A stretch of DNA of 64,000 bases from Chitinophagaceae bacterium (GTDB lineage Bacteria; Bacteroidota; Bacteroidia; Chitinophagales; UBA10324), in assembly GCA_016704325.1 (NCBI GenBank), contig JADJAG010000004.1, positions 496,001-560,000 on the forward strand, read 5' to 3'. Positions 1 through 9,623 of this stretch are shown here, piece by piece (positions within the stretch are counted from its first letter, which is position 1; each line of letters begins with the position of its first letter). The translations under genes and the position numbers were made by a program. The notes beneath the pieces were generated by a model, which saw only the letters and a list, made by a program, of their open reading frames with translations, made no database searches and was not told the DNA's origin.

Positions 1-956
1 ACTTCTCCGATGATTGCTGCCTTTGCGCCATGCTGCCATTGTTGCAATTGCTGCAGGAATGCATCGGCTGCATTTGCATGTACGACTGCGATAAACAAGC
101 CCTCATTGGCAACGTATAGGGGATCCAATCCAAGCATTTCACAGGCACCAGCTACTTCCTCTTCAATATGGATGGCATGCTCATTGATTTCAATGCCGTT
201 GGGACCATACTTCGCAATTTCATTCAGAACGGTCGAAATACCACCGCGTGTGGGATCGCGGAGGAGATGGATCTCTGCACCAAAAGTATCCAGCAATTGC
301 AGAATGATTTTATGCAAAGGCCTCGTATCGCTGGTGATGGAGGTTTCAAACTCCAGACCTTGCCTCAAACTCATGATAGCTACACCATGTCGTGCCGGCG
401 GACCACTCAGGATAATTTTATCACCGGTAATAACTCGCAAAGGATCTATTGATGCCTGAGGATGTACTTCGCCAATGCCGGTAGTGTTGATGAATATCTT
501 ATCACCTTTTCCGCGTTCCACTACTTTGGTGTCGCCGGTTATCACTTGCACACCAGCATATTCACAGGCTGTTTTTATTGCTACCAGCACTTCCCAAAAT
601 TCTTCCATCTTCAGCCCTTCTTCCAAAATAAAGCTTAAGGAAAGATATTTTGGAATGGCTCCGCACATTGCCAGGTCATTCACTGTGCCATTCACTGCCA
701 GGTCACCAATATTGCCTCCGGCAAAGAAGATGGGAGAAACAACGAAAGAATCAGTACTCATCGCTACTCTTGCATTAAGTTGAAATGTGGCCCCATCGTG
801 CCTTTTATCCAGCAACTCATTACCAAGCAGTTTGAAGACACCACTGTCAAGTAACTGATTGGTAAGTGTTCCGCCACTGCCATGACCTAAGGTGATAATA
901 TCAAAATCCAGTTTAGGCATCGGGCAACCAGATTGAAGGATAGAATTTCTACTCAT
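1..956 (-). CDS. hypE: HypE hydrogenase maturation carbamoyl dehydratase, C-terminus cut by window edge
   Basis: Translating the minus strand from ATG at 956 gives an open frame to base 1 with no stop, so about 318 residues are visible and the C-terminus lies outside. HypE dehydrates the thiocarboxamide it receives from HypF to a thiocyanate, the CN ligand source for [NiFe]-hydrogenase. Visible family motifs are GHGSGG near residue 24, the AMSTDSFVVSP and GNIGDLAVNGTVNDLAMCGA stretches of the PurM-like ATP fold, TGDTKVV, and LRDPTRGG. The essential C-terminal cysteine is not in the window. An internal ATG at 920 (residue 13) is an alternative start, since many HypE proteins begin only a few residues before the GSGG motif. 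It follows hypD by 183 bp on the same strand. Confidence 0.93.
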   Translation of the reverse strand, partial: MSRNSILQSGCPMPKLDFDIITLGHGSGGTLTNQLLDSGVFKLLGNELLDKRHDGATFQLNARVAMSTDSFVVSPIFFAGGNIGDLAVNGTVNDLAMCGAIPKYLSLSFILEEGLKMEEFWEVLVAIKTACEYAGVQVITGDTKVVERGKGDKIFINTTGIGEVHPQASIDPLRVITGDKIILSGPPARHGVAIMSLRQGLEFETSITSDTRPLHKIILQLLDTFGAEIHLLRDPTRGGISTVLNEIAKYGPNGIEINEHAIHIEEEVAGACEMLGLDPLYVANEGLFIAVVHANAADAFLQQLQQWQHGAKAAIIGE

Positions 957-1139
957 ATTTCTCAGCTATGGATTCTTTGTAAGCATGCAACAGGCAGATC
1001 ATTCACTATTGAAACCATTTTTTTTCTTGCTTTTCCTGAATTCCACTAAAGATAAAGCAGTATATTTTTAGAAGCGCTAAAACTTGTCGGTTTTGCTGCA
1101 TACCATTTATCAGATGACCGTCAATACGCTTAACTCATT

Positions 1140-2246
1140 TCAGGTAGCCACGGTTTTTTCCAGGTAGGAAGTATAATGATAGTAAGCTGCACAGGCACCT
1201 TCGCTGGAGACCATTGGTGCACCAAGTGGACTGGAGGGCTTGCACTTCTTTCCGAAATGCTGACACTGAACAGGTTTTTTGATCCCTTTCATGATCTCTC
1301 CGGCAATGCATTCCGGATTTTCCTGCTCTGTTGGTATGTTAATGATGAATTTCTTTTCAACATCGTACAAAGCATATTTTTCTTTCAAACTGTAACCACT
1401 GCGGGGAATAACTCCTATACCTCGCCACTGCCTGTCGGCTACTTCGAAAACTTCGCTGATAATTTCACGTGCTTTCAGATTGCCTTCTGTTTTTACAATC
1501 CTGGCATATTGGTTTTCCAGTTTCGCTTCACCTGCTTCAAGTTGTTTAACCGTCATCAGTATTCCCTCTAAGAGATCGACCGGTTCAAATCCGGTAATTA
1601 CAATAGGTACCTTGTATTGATCCACCAATGGATAATATTCTTCCATTCCCATAATGGCACATACATGTCCGGCTCCTAGTATGCCATTGATATGACTCAG
1701 CGGATCATTCAATACTGCCTCTATAGCAGGAGGAACCAATACATGGGAAGCCAGCAAAGCATAATTTTTTAGTCCTTCCCGTTGCGCATGAATCACCGAC
1801 AAGGCATTAGCAGGTGCTGTAGTCTCGAAGCCCACGGCAAAGAATACCACTTCACGATCCGGATTTTCCCTGGCGATTTTTACCGCTTCCAGTGGAGAAT
1901 ATAAAATCCTGACATCGGCACCTCTTGCTTTTGCTTCCAATAAACTCATGCCTGAACCTGGTACGCGAATCATATCACCAAATGAACAAAGGATCACTTC
2001 TTTTTCAGTTGCAAGGTGCACTGCTTTGTCGATTAAGTTTACCGGCGTTACGCAAACGGGGCAGCCCGGTCCGTGAATCATCCTGACAGTGGCCGGCAAC
2101 ATATTGAGTATGCCATTTTTGACCAATGAATGGGTTTGTCCGCCGCATACTTCCATGATATTCCATTCTCCTTTCGCCACACTTTTTATTTCGCCAAGCA
2201 GCGCGTGCACAATTTCAGGTGAACGGAATTCAGAAAGGTATTTCAT
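1140..2246 (-). CDS. hypD: HypD hydrogenase formation iron-sulfur protein
   Basis: 368 residues, the usual length for HypD, and intact. HypD forms the scaffold with HypC on which Fe(CN)2CO is built for [NiFe]-hydrogenases, in the cytoplasm. CGGQTH lies at residues 34-39 (catalytic cysteine), GPGCPVC at 59-65, and GFETTAP near 140. The C-terminal third carries several cysteines (ECIAGE, VQCQHFGKKC, EGACAAYY) that fit the 4Fe-4S site. It starts at ATG 2246, 74 bp after the hypC stop, in the operon order F-C-D-E. No hydrogenase structural genes are in the window, so the target enzyme is unknown. Confidence 0.97.
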   Translation of the reverse strand: MKYLSEFRSPEIVHALLGEIKSVAKGEWNIMEVCGGQTHSLVKNGILNMLPATVRMIHGPGCPVCVTPVNLIDKAVHLATEKEVILCSFGDMIRVPGSGMSLLEAKARGADVRILYSPLEAVKIARENPDREVVFFAVGFETTAPANALSVIHAQREGLKNYALLASHVLVPPAIEAVLNDPLSHINGILGAGHVCAIMGMEEYYPLVDQYKVPIVITGFEPVDLLEGILMTVKQLEAGEAKLENQYARIVKTEGNLKAREIISEVFEVADRQWRGIGVIPRSGYSLKEKYALYDVEKKFIINIPTEQENPECIAGEIMKGIKKPVQCQHFGKKCKPSSPLGAPMVSSEGACAAYYHYTSYLEKTVAT

Positions 2247-2320
2247 ATCAATATTATTTGTTTGATCTATACATTTGTAATTATCAATACCGGGAGATGC
2301 TGATATTGCAGCTCGTCGCT

Positions 2321-2578
2321 TTAGTTTCTTGTTTCATACAATTCATCTATTTCGCCGGCTTCTTTAAGGTAACCGAAAACTTTTTGTGCTTCTTCTTCAT
2401 CCACTTTGCTAATAGCAACACCTACATGTACAAGCACATAATCGCCGATAGTAGCATCCGGTACCAATTCGAGGCTCGCTTCTTTTATAATTCCACCAAA
2501 AGAAACTTTTGCCATTCTCACCAAACCATCCTGGATGTTTTCTATGGATTGTATTTTTCCCGGAATTGCAAGACACAT
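2321..2578 (-). CDS. hypC: HypC/HupF-family hydrogenase maturation chaperone
   Basis: 85 residues starting MCLAIPGKI, the signature N-terminus of HypC. Cys2 is the residue that binds the iron fragment and HypD or the hydrogenase large subunit. The open frame extends 18 codons further upstream, but the conserved MCLAIPG start at ATG 2578 is clearly the real one because Met1 must be removed to expose Cys2. The start is only 2 bp after the hypF stop codon (2583-2581), which indicates translational coupling. Length and beta-barrel-type sequence (GDYVLVHVGVAISKV) are normal for the family. Confidence 0.96.
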   Translation of the reverse strand: MCLAIPGKIQSIENIQDGLVRMAKVSFGGIIKEASLELVPDATIGDYVLVHVGVAISKVDEEEAQKVFGYLKEAGEIDELYETRN

Positions 2579-2580
2579 AG

Positions 2581-4869
2581 TTAAGTTGTTTTTATGTTTT
2601 GAAAATGCATGAGCTGACCAAAAGCGATGCATTCATCATTTGGTGGAAGTTGTTTGTGGAAATAGACTTTATGTGTTTTTCCCAACTGTAAATTAATCAA
2701 ATCTACCAATACTGCATTCTGAAAAACACCACCGCTGAAGGCAATTCTGTGTGTATTTGTATTGATAACTACTTTATCGATAATATTAACCAATGATTTG
2801 TAGAAGATGGCGGCAATTTCTTTTGCCGGTCTTCCGCGATTAAAATCATTGACGATCTGCTCTATAATGCCACTCATTGCAATGGATGCTTGTGATAATT
2901 TCTTCCGTAGCATAGCTTTCTTCGATGGTAAAATTAGTTTCCTGCAAGTATTCATTGGCAAGTGTTTCGAGCAACAGCGCACCTTCTCCTTCATAGGAAT
3001 TGACGCTTAAAAGACTCAGCAGGGCAGCCACACCATCAAAATATCTTCCGGCACTGGAGTTAAGCAGGTTATTTTGCTGAAGTACTTTCTGATAGAAAAG
3101 CCATTCATTAGCAGTAAATTTTGGTTTCAGCAGGATAGCAGCCTTTTCCATCTTGTGTGAAATTGCCAGGGCAGCAAGGCGGGGCTCCTTAGCTGTTTTA
3201 TCACCTGCAATGTTTATAAAGGGCTGGAGGTAATGGATGCGTTTGATACTTCTGTTTTCATACATGAAAAATTCTCCTCCCCAAATGTTGCCATCACTAC
3301 CATAACCGGTCCCATCCCAAACGACACCCAGTATTTTCTCATTAGTTTCGAACAGGTTATGTTCAGCAAGCACGGCAGCGAAATGCGCCTCATGGTGTTG
3401 AATTTTCTTCAAAGGCACCTGATAAGCGGCAGCTATTTTTATTGCTAGCTGTGCAGAAGGATAATCGGGATGCAGATCGGCTAAGATTGTTTCAGGTTTG
3501 GCCCCGAGCAGTTTTTGCATGTGCTGAAATGTATGCTCATAGTTTTGCTGCGCTTCATAGCTTTCGAGGTTACCAAGATATTGGCTTACATACACCTGCT
3601 CATTATGTTGAATGGCAAAAGCGCTTTTAATGCAGCGCCGGTAGCAATGATTGTTGCCTGAGAAGTCAAACCTTCTGCTAACCGGATAGCAGGTGCCAGT
3701 CCCCTTGCACGGCGGAGTATAATCTGTTGATGCGTTTTTTGGGAAAATTTAATCACACTGTCATCCTGCGGAATAAGAATAGCGCGGTTGTGATCAAGGA
3801 TATAGTCGGCGAACTGAAACAACTTTGATTTCAGTTCAGATTCAAAGACAATACAAGAACCACTTAAGTTACCACTCGTTGCCACCAAAGGACTTTTCCA
3901 GGCATCCATGATCCATTCCAGCAATGGTGCATAAGGCAACATGATGCCAATTGCAGAAAGGCCGGGCGCAATTCCTTTCATATCAAGTTTATGGTAACCT
4001 GTTTCTGTGGCAGGTAACAATACAATGGGAGAAACTTCATTCAGCAATTGCTGTTTCGCCATCGTATCTGTAAATGCGTATTGTGTTACCATTTCCATAT
4101 CAGGAAACAGGACGGCGAAAGGTTTTGACGGCCTTTGCTTCCTTTCCCGCAGTTTCTGTATCACTTGTTTATTGGTCGCATCACACAAAAGCAGGAATCC
4201 TCCAATACCCTTCACAGCAACAATTTTCTCTTCGGCAAAGGCTTTGATCAACTCCTGCAAAATCACCTGCTGATCACTTATTGTATTCGCAGAACCGGCC
4301 TGTTGCCATGTTAACTGAATTCCACAATCGGCGCAGGAATTTGTCTGTGAGTAATACCTTCTGTCGTACAGGGATGCATACTCTTTATTACAGGAATCAC
4401 AAGGTGTAAATGCCTTCATGGAGGTTCGTTCCCTGTCATAAGGCAAAGTGCTGATGATGGAAAAACGAGGCCCGCAAACAGTGCATGTAATGAACGGATA
4501 GTGGTAGCGGCGGTTGGATGGATCATGAAATGCTGACCTGCAATTGGGGCACAAGGCAAAATCAGGAGCGATCAACAGGTCTGATAGTGCATTACTTTGC
4601 TGATGCACAATAGTAAATTCCGAAAATGATTGTGACTTCACTTCAGTAAGACTTGATTTCCGGATAATAGCAATTGATGGTGCTTGCTGAATGATTACTT
4701 CAGTGAAAGCATGGGCTTCCTTAATTGTTGCAGCATTGAATAGTACGTGCACTCCATCCGGTTCATTACTTACATAGCCCGCAATATTTTGTCTGGCGGC
4801 ACACTGATGCACATGCGGCCGAAATCCCACGCCCTGAACACGTCCTTTGATATGTAGATGATAGGTCAA
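2581..4869 (-). CDS. hypF: HypF carbamoyltransferase, broken by two compensating single-base shifts
   Basis: HypF makes the thiocarboxamide on HypE from carbamoyl phosphate. Three open segments together give 762 residues, the normal size. The first (4869-3586) has the acylphosphatase motif GRVQGVGFRP, two zinc-finger CxxC pairs (CPNC..CTVC, CDSC..CADC) and the YrdC-like domain. The second (about 3620-2900) has SQYLGNLE, the metal-binding HHEAH and WDGTGYGSDGNIWGGE. The third (ending 2581) has FSGGVFQNAVL and LPPNDECIAFGQ. The first break is at T4 3625-3628, where one more T restores LKSAFAIQHNEQVYVSQ. The second is an extra base within about 2885-2925. The start is TTG at 4869; the frame upstream has a stop before any ATG. 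Alternative reading: a true pseudogene, which I think is less likely. Confidence 0.92.
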
Positions 4870-4921
4870 ATGGTTGCAATGTTATTATGATCAGACAATG
4901 CGGGAATTTGTTTAGATGTTT

Positions 4922-4929
4922 CAAAACTA
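4922..4929 (-). promoter_or_regulatory. Possible Bacteroidota -7 box for the hyp operon
   Basis: On the minus strand this reads TAGTTTTG, matching the TAnnTTTG -7 consensus of the Bacteroidota primary sigma factor. It lies about 50 bp before the hypF start. I see no convincing -33 TTTG partner at the right spacing, so this is a weak call. It sits in the 361-bp divergent gap 4870-5230, which otherwise holds only the plus-strand promoter noted separately. Confidence 0.35.
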
Positions 4930-5102
4930 ATCAATACCGATAAGTGTTCATTACTGGTTTTGAAAATGAATTATGTCGAATCTGTAATCTTCAATGATTG
5001 TTTGGTGATATTGATTACCAATGGATTGGCCGTTCATTCTTTTATTGCAGTCAGTTTTAGTTTTCCAATGACAGATATCAGTTTAACGTTTCCGTTTTGT
5101 CT

Positions 5103-5110
5103 TATTTTTG
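5103..5110 (+). promoter_or_regulatory. Bacteroidota -7 promoter box upstream of the hydroxylase gene
   Basis: TATTTTTG matches TAnnTTTG exactly. A TTTAAC stretch about 20 bp upstream could act as the -33 element. It is about 120 bp before the GTG at 5231, implying a long 5' leader with no obvious structure. Confidence 0.45.
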
Positions 5111-5230
5111 CCCTGTATTCGGCTTAGTTAATTGTTTCGATAGTTAATATAGACGAAGGAATAAGAGAAGAAAACGGAAAAAATGGAGCAACAAAGAGGA
5201 TATTTTGAAACACTTTAATAAGTTGAGGCA

Positions 5231-6106
5231 GTGAACAAGTATTTTAACATTGCAATCGATTCTTTCACCGGTTACTGGAATTACCTGGTAGCGGAAGTCC
5301 TTCATCCTTCCTGGCACAATTACCTCTATTGGTTAATAGGACTCTCCCTTTTTTGCTGGTTGCTGGAGATTATTTTTCCATGGCGAAAGCAGCAGCCTCT
5401 CATTCGAAAAGATTTCTGGTTGGATGGATTCTATATGTTCTTCAATTTTTTTCTTTTCTCACTGGTAGGGTACAATGCGATTTCCAACATTGGTGTAGAG
5501 GCATTTAATGATTTTATCGGATTGTTTGGCTGGAAAAACCTGGTCGCCATTAATATTCAGTCGTTTCCGGTCTGGCTGCAACTGCTGGTTTTGTTTGTAG
5601 TGAAAGATTTTATAGACTGGAATGTTCACAGGCTATTACACCGAAGCAACTTCCTCTGGGAATTTCATAAGGTGCATCATTCTGTGGAACAAATGGGCTT
5701 CGCTGCGCATCTGCGATTTCATTGGATGGAGACGATTGTCTACCGGACGATTGAATACGTGCCATTGGCTATGATCGGCTTTGGCATTAATGACTTTATC
5801 CTGGTTCATATCTTCACGATAGCTATCGGTCATCTGAATCATTCGAATGTGAGCATACCAATGGGACCTTTGAAGTATTTGCTCAATAGTTCACAAATGC
5901 ATATATGGCATCATGCCAAACATTTGCCTGCCCGTTACGGTGTAAATTTTGGACTTACCCTTAGTTGTTGGGATTACCTGTTCGGAACTGTTCACTGGCC
6001 GCGTGACGGCCGTGATGAAGCGCTCGGTTTTGAACGTTCTGAAATATTTCCTGCTACCTTTCTGAAACAAATGACCTATCCTTTTATCAAAAAAACAAAA
6101 TCATGA
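5231..6106 (+). CDS. Sterol desaturase / fatty acid hydroxylase family membrane protein
   Basis: 291 residues, intact, GTG start at 5231. This family uses a di-iron centre held by eight or more histidines to hydroxylate or desaturate lipids in the membrane. All clusters are visible: HRLLH at 133-137, HKVHH at 146-150, HLNH at 201-204 and HIWHH at 224-228. Hydrophobic segments lie near residues 32-48, 63-82, 113-127 and 176-198. The substrate cannot be deduced; many Bacteroidota relatives are labelled only as sterol desaturase family. Its stop overlaps the start of the next gene by 4 bp (ATGA), so the two are probably cotranscribed. Confidence 0.92.
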   Translation: MNKYFNIAIDSFTGYWNYLVAEVLHPSWHNYLYWLIGLSLFCWLLEIIFPWRKQQPLIRKDFWLDGFYMFFNFFLFSLVGYNAISNIGVEAFNDFIGLFGWKNLVAINIQSFPVWLQLLVLFVVKDFIDWNVHRLLHRSNFLWEFHKVHHSVEQMGFAAHLRFHWMETIVYRTIEYVPLAMIGFGINDFILVHIFTIAIGHLNHSNVSIPMGPLKYLLNSSQMHIWHHAKHLPARYGVNFGLTLSCWDYLFGTVHWPRDGRDEALGFERSEIFPATFLKQMTYPFIKKTKS

Positions 6107-6481
6107 AAAACCAACTTGCTTTGTTGTTGCTGCTGATTTCCTTTACTGCCTGCAGTCAGACCACTACCACTTCCTACAAGAATATTGACCAGAAAATTTT
6201 TGCCGAGATGATGACCGGAAAAGATGTTGTTATTCTTGATGTGCGTACACCCGGAGAGTATAGCCAGGGACACATTCCATCCGCTTTGCTTGTTGATTAT
6301 ACCAATCCGGATTTTGCCGCTAATGTGGAAGCCCTTGACAAGAACAAAACGTACCTGGTGTATTGTGCTTCCGGTAAACGTTCTTCAAATGCGTCTGCGC
6401 TGATGACCAAAAAAGGGGTTTAAGGAGATTTATAACCTGGAAGGCGGTTTCAATGGCTGGGATGGAGCCAAAGAAAAGTAG
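6103..6481 (+). CDS. Rhodanese-like lipoprotein, one extra base near the 3' end
   Basis: An N-terminal lipoprotein signal (MKNQLALLLLLISFTAC) with Cys17 as the acylated residue is followed by a single rhodanese domain. The sulfur-carrying active site is the cysteine in VYCASGKRS, and VILDVRTPGEYSQGHIPSA is the classic entry motif. The frame stops early at 6421, yet the next frame continues directly into GFKEIYNLEGGFNGW, the conserved rhodanese C-terminus, ending at TAG 6479-6481. Removing one base from the A6G4 run at 6409-6418 joins the two halves and gives 125 residues. It overlaps the hydroxylase stop by 4 bp. Periplasmic sulfur transfer is inferred from the family only. Confidence 0.85.
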
Positions 6482-6588
6482 GGTGTATTGAAAATATTTT
6501 CAGGTCGATGATTACATTTGAACTGATGAGAGCCGGGGATATCACTATTTCCGGTTGTATGAATCAAATAATTGCTTAAAACAACAGT

Positions 6589-7005
6589 GTGAAAGAAATT
6601 ATTTCAACCGATAAAGCGCCGGAGCCTGTTGGCTTGTACCCGCATGCCAGGAAAGCAGGAAATCTACTCTTTCTCAGTGGCATAGGACCAAGAGAAGCAG
6701 GCACCAATGCCATTCCAGGCAATAAATATGATGCAAATGGAAAACTGATTGCGTATGATATCAGTGCCCAATGTCATTCAGTATTTAAGAATATAAAAGC
6801 GGTGCTGGAAGCGTCGGGAAGCAGTTGGGATAAGTTGATTGATGTGACGGTATTTCTTACCAATATGAATGCTGATTTTCCTGTTTATAATAAACTTTAT
6901 GCTGAATATTTCAGGGATAATCAGCCCTGCAGGACTACTGTGGAGATCAAATCACTTCCTACTCCGATTGCTATTGAGTTAAAGTGTATTGCGCTTGTGG
7001 ATTAA
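6589..7005 (+). CDS. RidA/YjgF/UK114-family protein
   Basis: 138 residues, GTG start at 6589. RidA-type enzymes hydrolyse reactive enamine/imine intermediates formed by PLP enzymes. Matching features are LLFLSGIGPRE near the N-terminus, FKNIKAVLEASGSSWDKLI in the middle, and the C-terminal RTTVEIKSLPTPIAIELKC with the arginine that binds the substrate carboxylate. The insert around GTNAIPGNKYDANG is longer than in archetypal RidA and resembles members annotated as putative 2-aminomuconate deaminases; the sequence alone does not settle this. There is no operon partner. Confidence 0.9.
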   Translation: MKEIISTDKAPEPVGLYPHARKAGNLLFLSGIGPREAGTNAIPGNKYDANGKLIAYDISAQCHSVFKNIKAVLEASGSSWDKLIDVTVFLTNMNADFPVYNKLYAEYFRDNQPCRTTVEIKSLPTPIAIELKCIALVD

Positions 7006-7050
7006 TGAAATACAGAGCAGATTGGTTCAGACCTTTAATTTTCAATCAGG

Positions 7051-7590
7051 ATGCCGGCAGCGGAGTTATTCATGGAACGTTTGCTTGGTTCACTGCACAG
7101 CAAGGCAGTACCAAAGGTGTTAAACAAAGGCGAATTCCTTTTGCGTGCAGGTGAGATTGAACGCAACCTGTATTATATTGAAAGTGGCGCCGTCAGAGCC
7201 TTTTATCTTTCTGAGTTTGAAGAGCAAACCATCCGCCTTGGTTATGAAGGATCCATCATCAACTCGCTGGCATCTTTTCTTAAGGGGACACCTTCAGAAT
7301 TTTATCTTGAACCCATCAGGAAAACAAAACTACTGGTAATCAGCAAGGAGAGTTTTTTTGAAGTGGTAGAGGAAAGTGAAGAAAGCCGTCAGCAATACAG
7401 CCGGTTGCTGGAGCTGTTGATTACACAGTTGATTGAAAGGGAAATTGATTTGCTGACCACATCACCGATAGAACGTTTGAACAGGGTTTTATTAAGGAGT
7501 CCGCATCTCTTCAGGCATATTCCGTTAAAATATATTGCTTCTTACCTTCGGATGAAGCCTGAAACGCTGAGCCGGATTCGAAAATCTTGA
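7051..7590 (+). CDS. Crp/Fnr-family transcriptional regulator
   Basis: 179 residues, ATG at 7051. An N-terminal cyclic-nucleotide-binding-like beta roll (LNKGEFLLRAGEIERNLYYI, then SGAVRAF) is followed by a long helix and a short C-terminal helix-turn-helix (HIPLKYIASYLRMKPETLSR). The last motif is typical of the Bacteroidota subgroup that ends right after the recognition helix. These proteins bind DNA as dimers; the ligand and targets here are unknown. The gap to the RidA gene is 45 bp, so cotranscription is possible. Confidence 0.92.
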   Translation: MPAAELFMERLLGSLHSKAVPKVLNKGEFLLRAGEIERNLYYIESGAVRAFYLSEFEEQTIRLGYEGSIINSLASFLKGTPSEFYLEPIRKTKLLVISKESFFEVVEESEESRQQYSRLLELLITQLIEREIDLLTTSPIERLNRVLLRSPHLFRHIPLKYIASYLRMKPETLSRIRKS

Positions 7591-7642
7591 TTTCAATCAA
7601 TTTGCATGGAGGAAATGCAACTGATCTTTGCAGAAAAAAAAT

Positions 7643-8248
7643 ATGAAGATCCCTACAAACCAACTTATTGATCAACTGTTGCAGGCAACAGAAAAATCAA
7701 GTGCTGCCGTAAGGGCATTCAGTCAATTGGATTCGAGGACACTTAATTTTAGGATGCACCCTGATTCCTGGAGTATGCTTGAATGCATTGAACACCTGAA
7801 CCTGTACGGTGATTTTTATCTCCCGGAAATGGAAAAGCAACTGCTGAAAGCCAAGCGAACGGAAATGGTGCATGACTTCAAACCCGGACTTATCGGTAAT
7901 TACTTTGCTAACCTGATGAAGGTAAACAATGGTAAGATGAAAAAGATGCAATCGCCAAAAGATAAGAATCCGTCTAATTCCAAACTCTCGATAACGTCCA
8001 TTGACAGGTTTCTTAAGCAACAGGAGTTACTGAAGTCGTTATTGATGGAGGGACGAAACTGCGACCTTATGAAGATAAAGACCGGTATTTCACTAACGAA
8101 GCTGATCAGGTTGCAACTAGGCGATACCTTCCGGTTTTTTGTTTATCATATAGAAAGACACGTTTACCAGGCAGAGCAGGTCTTACAGTCTTATAAGCGG
8201 GAATATCAAACTGTAGTATCGCCGGTTCTTTCAGAGACTAATGAATGA
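7643..8248 (+). CDS. DinB-family (DinB_2) putative metal-dependent protein
   Basis: About 201 residues from ATG 7643; the frame opens five codons earlier at TTG 7628, but MKIPTNQLIDQLL is the more natural start. The DinB four-helix-bundle pattern is visible: SWSMLECIEHLNLYGDFYLPEM with the first metal histidine (EHLN), then a helix-rich middle and FRFFVYHIERHVYQAEQV carrying the HxxRH-type second metal pair. Family members include thiol transferases (YfiT, bacillithiol-related), but no specific substrate can be assigned here. Confidence 0.85.
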   Translation: MKIPTNQLIDQLLQATEKSSAAVRAFSQLDSRTLNFRMHPDSWSMLECIEHLNLYGDFYLPEMEKQLLKAKRTEMVHDFKPGLIGNYFANLMKVNNGKMKKMQSPKDKNPSNSKLSITSIDRFLKQQELLKSLLMEGRNCDLMKIKTGISLTKLIRLQLGDTFRFFVYHIERHVYQAEQVLQSYKREYQTVVSPVLSETNE

Positions 8249-8306
8249 GCACTAAAGGATGATGAGGGAGCAGAACAATTTGTACACTTAATGAAAAGAA
8301 AAAAAT

Positions 8307-8418
8307 AGCGCTAAGTCGGAAAGGCGCAAAAAAATGGGGACGTCCCTTTATCCTTACAAACCTTCTAGCAAAAATAAAGAAGTAATACTTACACTTGGCG
8401 TTTTCGTGGCTTAGCGCT
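8307..8418. repeat. Inverted repeat in the 8249-8555 gap
   Basis: AGCGCTAAG (8307-8315) is repeated inverted as CTTAGCGCT (8410-8418), bracketing about 94 bp that contains GGCGCAAA and CTTGGCG motifs. A related unit (cttggcgacttagcg) occurs near 59114. Nothing else of note is in this 307-bp gap between the convergent DinB and dioxygenase genes. It is probably a dispersed intergenic repeat of the genome. Confidence 0.45.
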
Positions 8419-8555
8419 TTATTAATTTACAACCAGCAAGCGCAAAACTACGAAGACGATGATTTGCGGATGTAGCCCAATGGGAGTCGTTAATAAAACA
8501 GGAATCTTATTTCGAAAAAAAACAGTAAATGCACTTTTGCAGCAGCAAGTGGGTG

Positions 8556-9524
8556 CTATAAACCAATTACCTCTTTACTTACATTTTTTCCCCAGTTATT
8601 TTTTTCATCCTCGCTCCATAGTTCAGGAAAAAACATAATCAGTTGATTTTTGGGCGGCATGTAGTCCTTCCAATTGGTACCACCGGTAGCGGCTATTTGC
8701 TCCGGCTTGCGGTCGAGGTAACGGGCAGCAGTTCGAAAGTGTACGAGTGGCCATTCTACATTTGCCAGTTGATCAAACCTTCGCATTGTTTCAATCAATT
8801 CTGCATTGTTTTTTTTCTTCGGGCGGCAATGCTGCATATTTTCTGCGCAGGTTCTTGTATCGGTAATCATTGGCCATGAATGTAAATGAGCTGTCGTACT
8901 TTTCTTCGAACTGGCGAAGCATTAAAGTCTTTTGCCGGTACTCAACTCCATGGCACCTTTCCGCCAATAGAGGTGCGGGAGCAATTGTTGCGGATCATCA
9001 TCGGCATTAAATTCCGCACGTTTTGCATGTTGCAACAGGTTCACAAGATCTGTGGAGTATATTTCAATGATACGGTATTGCGCACTTTGAAAACCACTGG
9101 CAGGCAACAGTGCCATCCTGAATGCCAGGAACTGTTCGCGATCCATGCCATCAAACATGACGGAGAATGAGTTCTTAAGCAGTTCGAAATAGTTGTTCAC
9201 TCTTTTCAATTGCTTCACAAAGAAGGCTGCATCCAGTTCCGGAGCATCAATGATCAGTTCTATTGAATTCCTGATCAGCCGGAAATTCAATTCTGTGATC
9301 TGGTGATAAATGATGAATGTTTTTTCATCAGGGAATGAAGTTCTCGGATGCTGTAAACTAAGCAGTGCATCGAGGTTGATGTAATCCCAGTATTTCAGGT
9401 AGTCCTGGTGCAGCAATCCTTCCAGATAGGAATGCATATCCTGACCCATCAACTGGTATTTTTCTTCGAGTTGCCTGATCCTGCTTACCAGTTCGGGAGT
9501 AAGTGGTTGATTATTATTATCCAT
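8556..9524 (-). CDS. kynA: Tryptophan 2,3-dioxygenase, broken by two compensating shifts
   Basis: Heme dioxygenase opening the indole ring of L-tryptophan, the first step of the kynurenine pathway. Visible motifs are YLKYWDYINLDALLSLQHPR, FIIYHQITELNFRLI (heme-pocket region), MALLPASGFQSAQYRIIE (the most diagnostic TDO stretch), WPLVHFRTAARYL, and AATGGTNWKDYM, which corresponds to the GTGGS substrate-binding loop. The first segment stops at 8922. An added T there opens LMLRQFEEKYDSSF and onwards, and removing one base from T8 at 8809-8816 rejoins the last segment. The repaired product is 322 residues, close to family length. Neither kynurenine formamidase nor kynureninase genes are nearby. 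Confidence 0.93.
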
Positions 9525-9623
9525 AGTGAGAAGTAAAAATCAATTTCGGCATAATTATGAAATAATTGGCAAAAAAATCATGAGCATAATAATCAGACAA
9601 CACCGAAACGAGAAATTGCCTGC

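Noticed and set aside
1575..1605. GGTTCAAATCC string resembling a tRNA T-arm
   Set aside because: It lies inside hypD (coding ITGFEPVDLLEG) and no acceptor or anticodon arms can be folded around it.
2581..4869. hypF as a decaying pseudogene
   Set aside because: Every domain and active-site motif is kept, the two shifts cancel, and hypC, hypD and the visible part of hypE are intact.
6400..6425. Programmed ribosomal frameshifting at A6G4 in the rhodanese gene
   Set aside because: The run is slippery, but the same kind of break occurs in some 18 other genes at unrelated runs, so a common technical cause is simpler.
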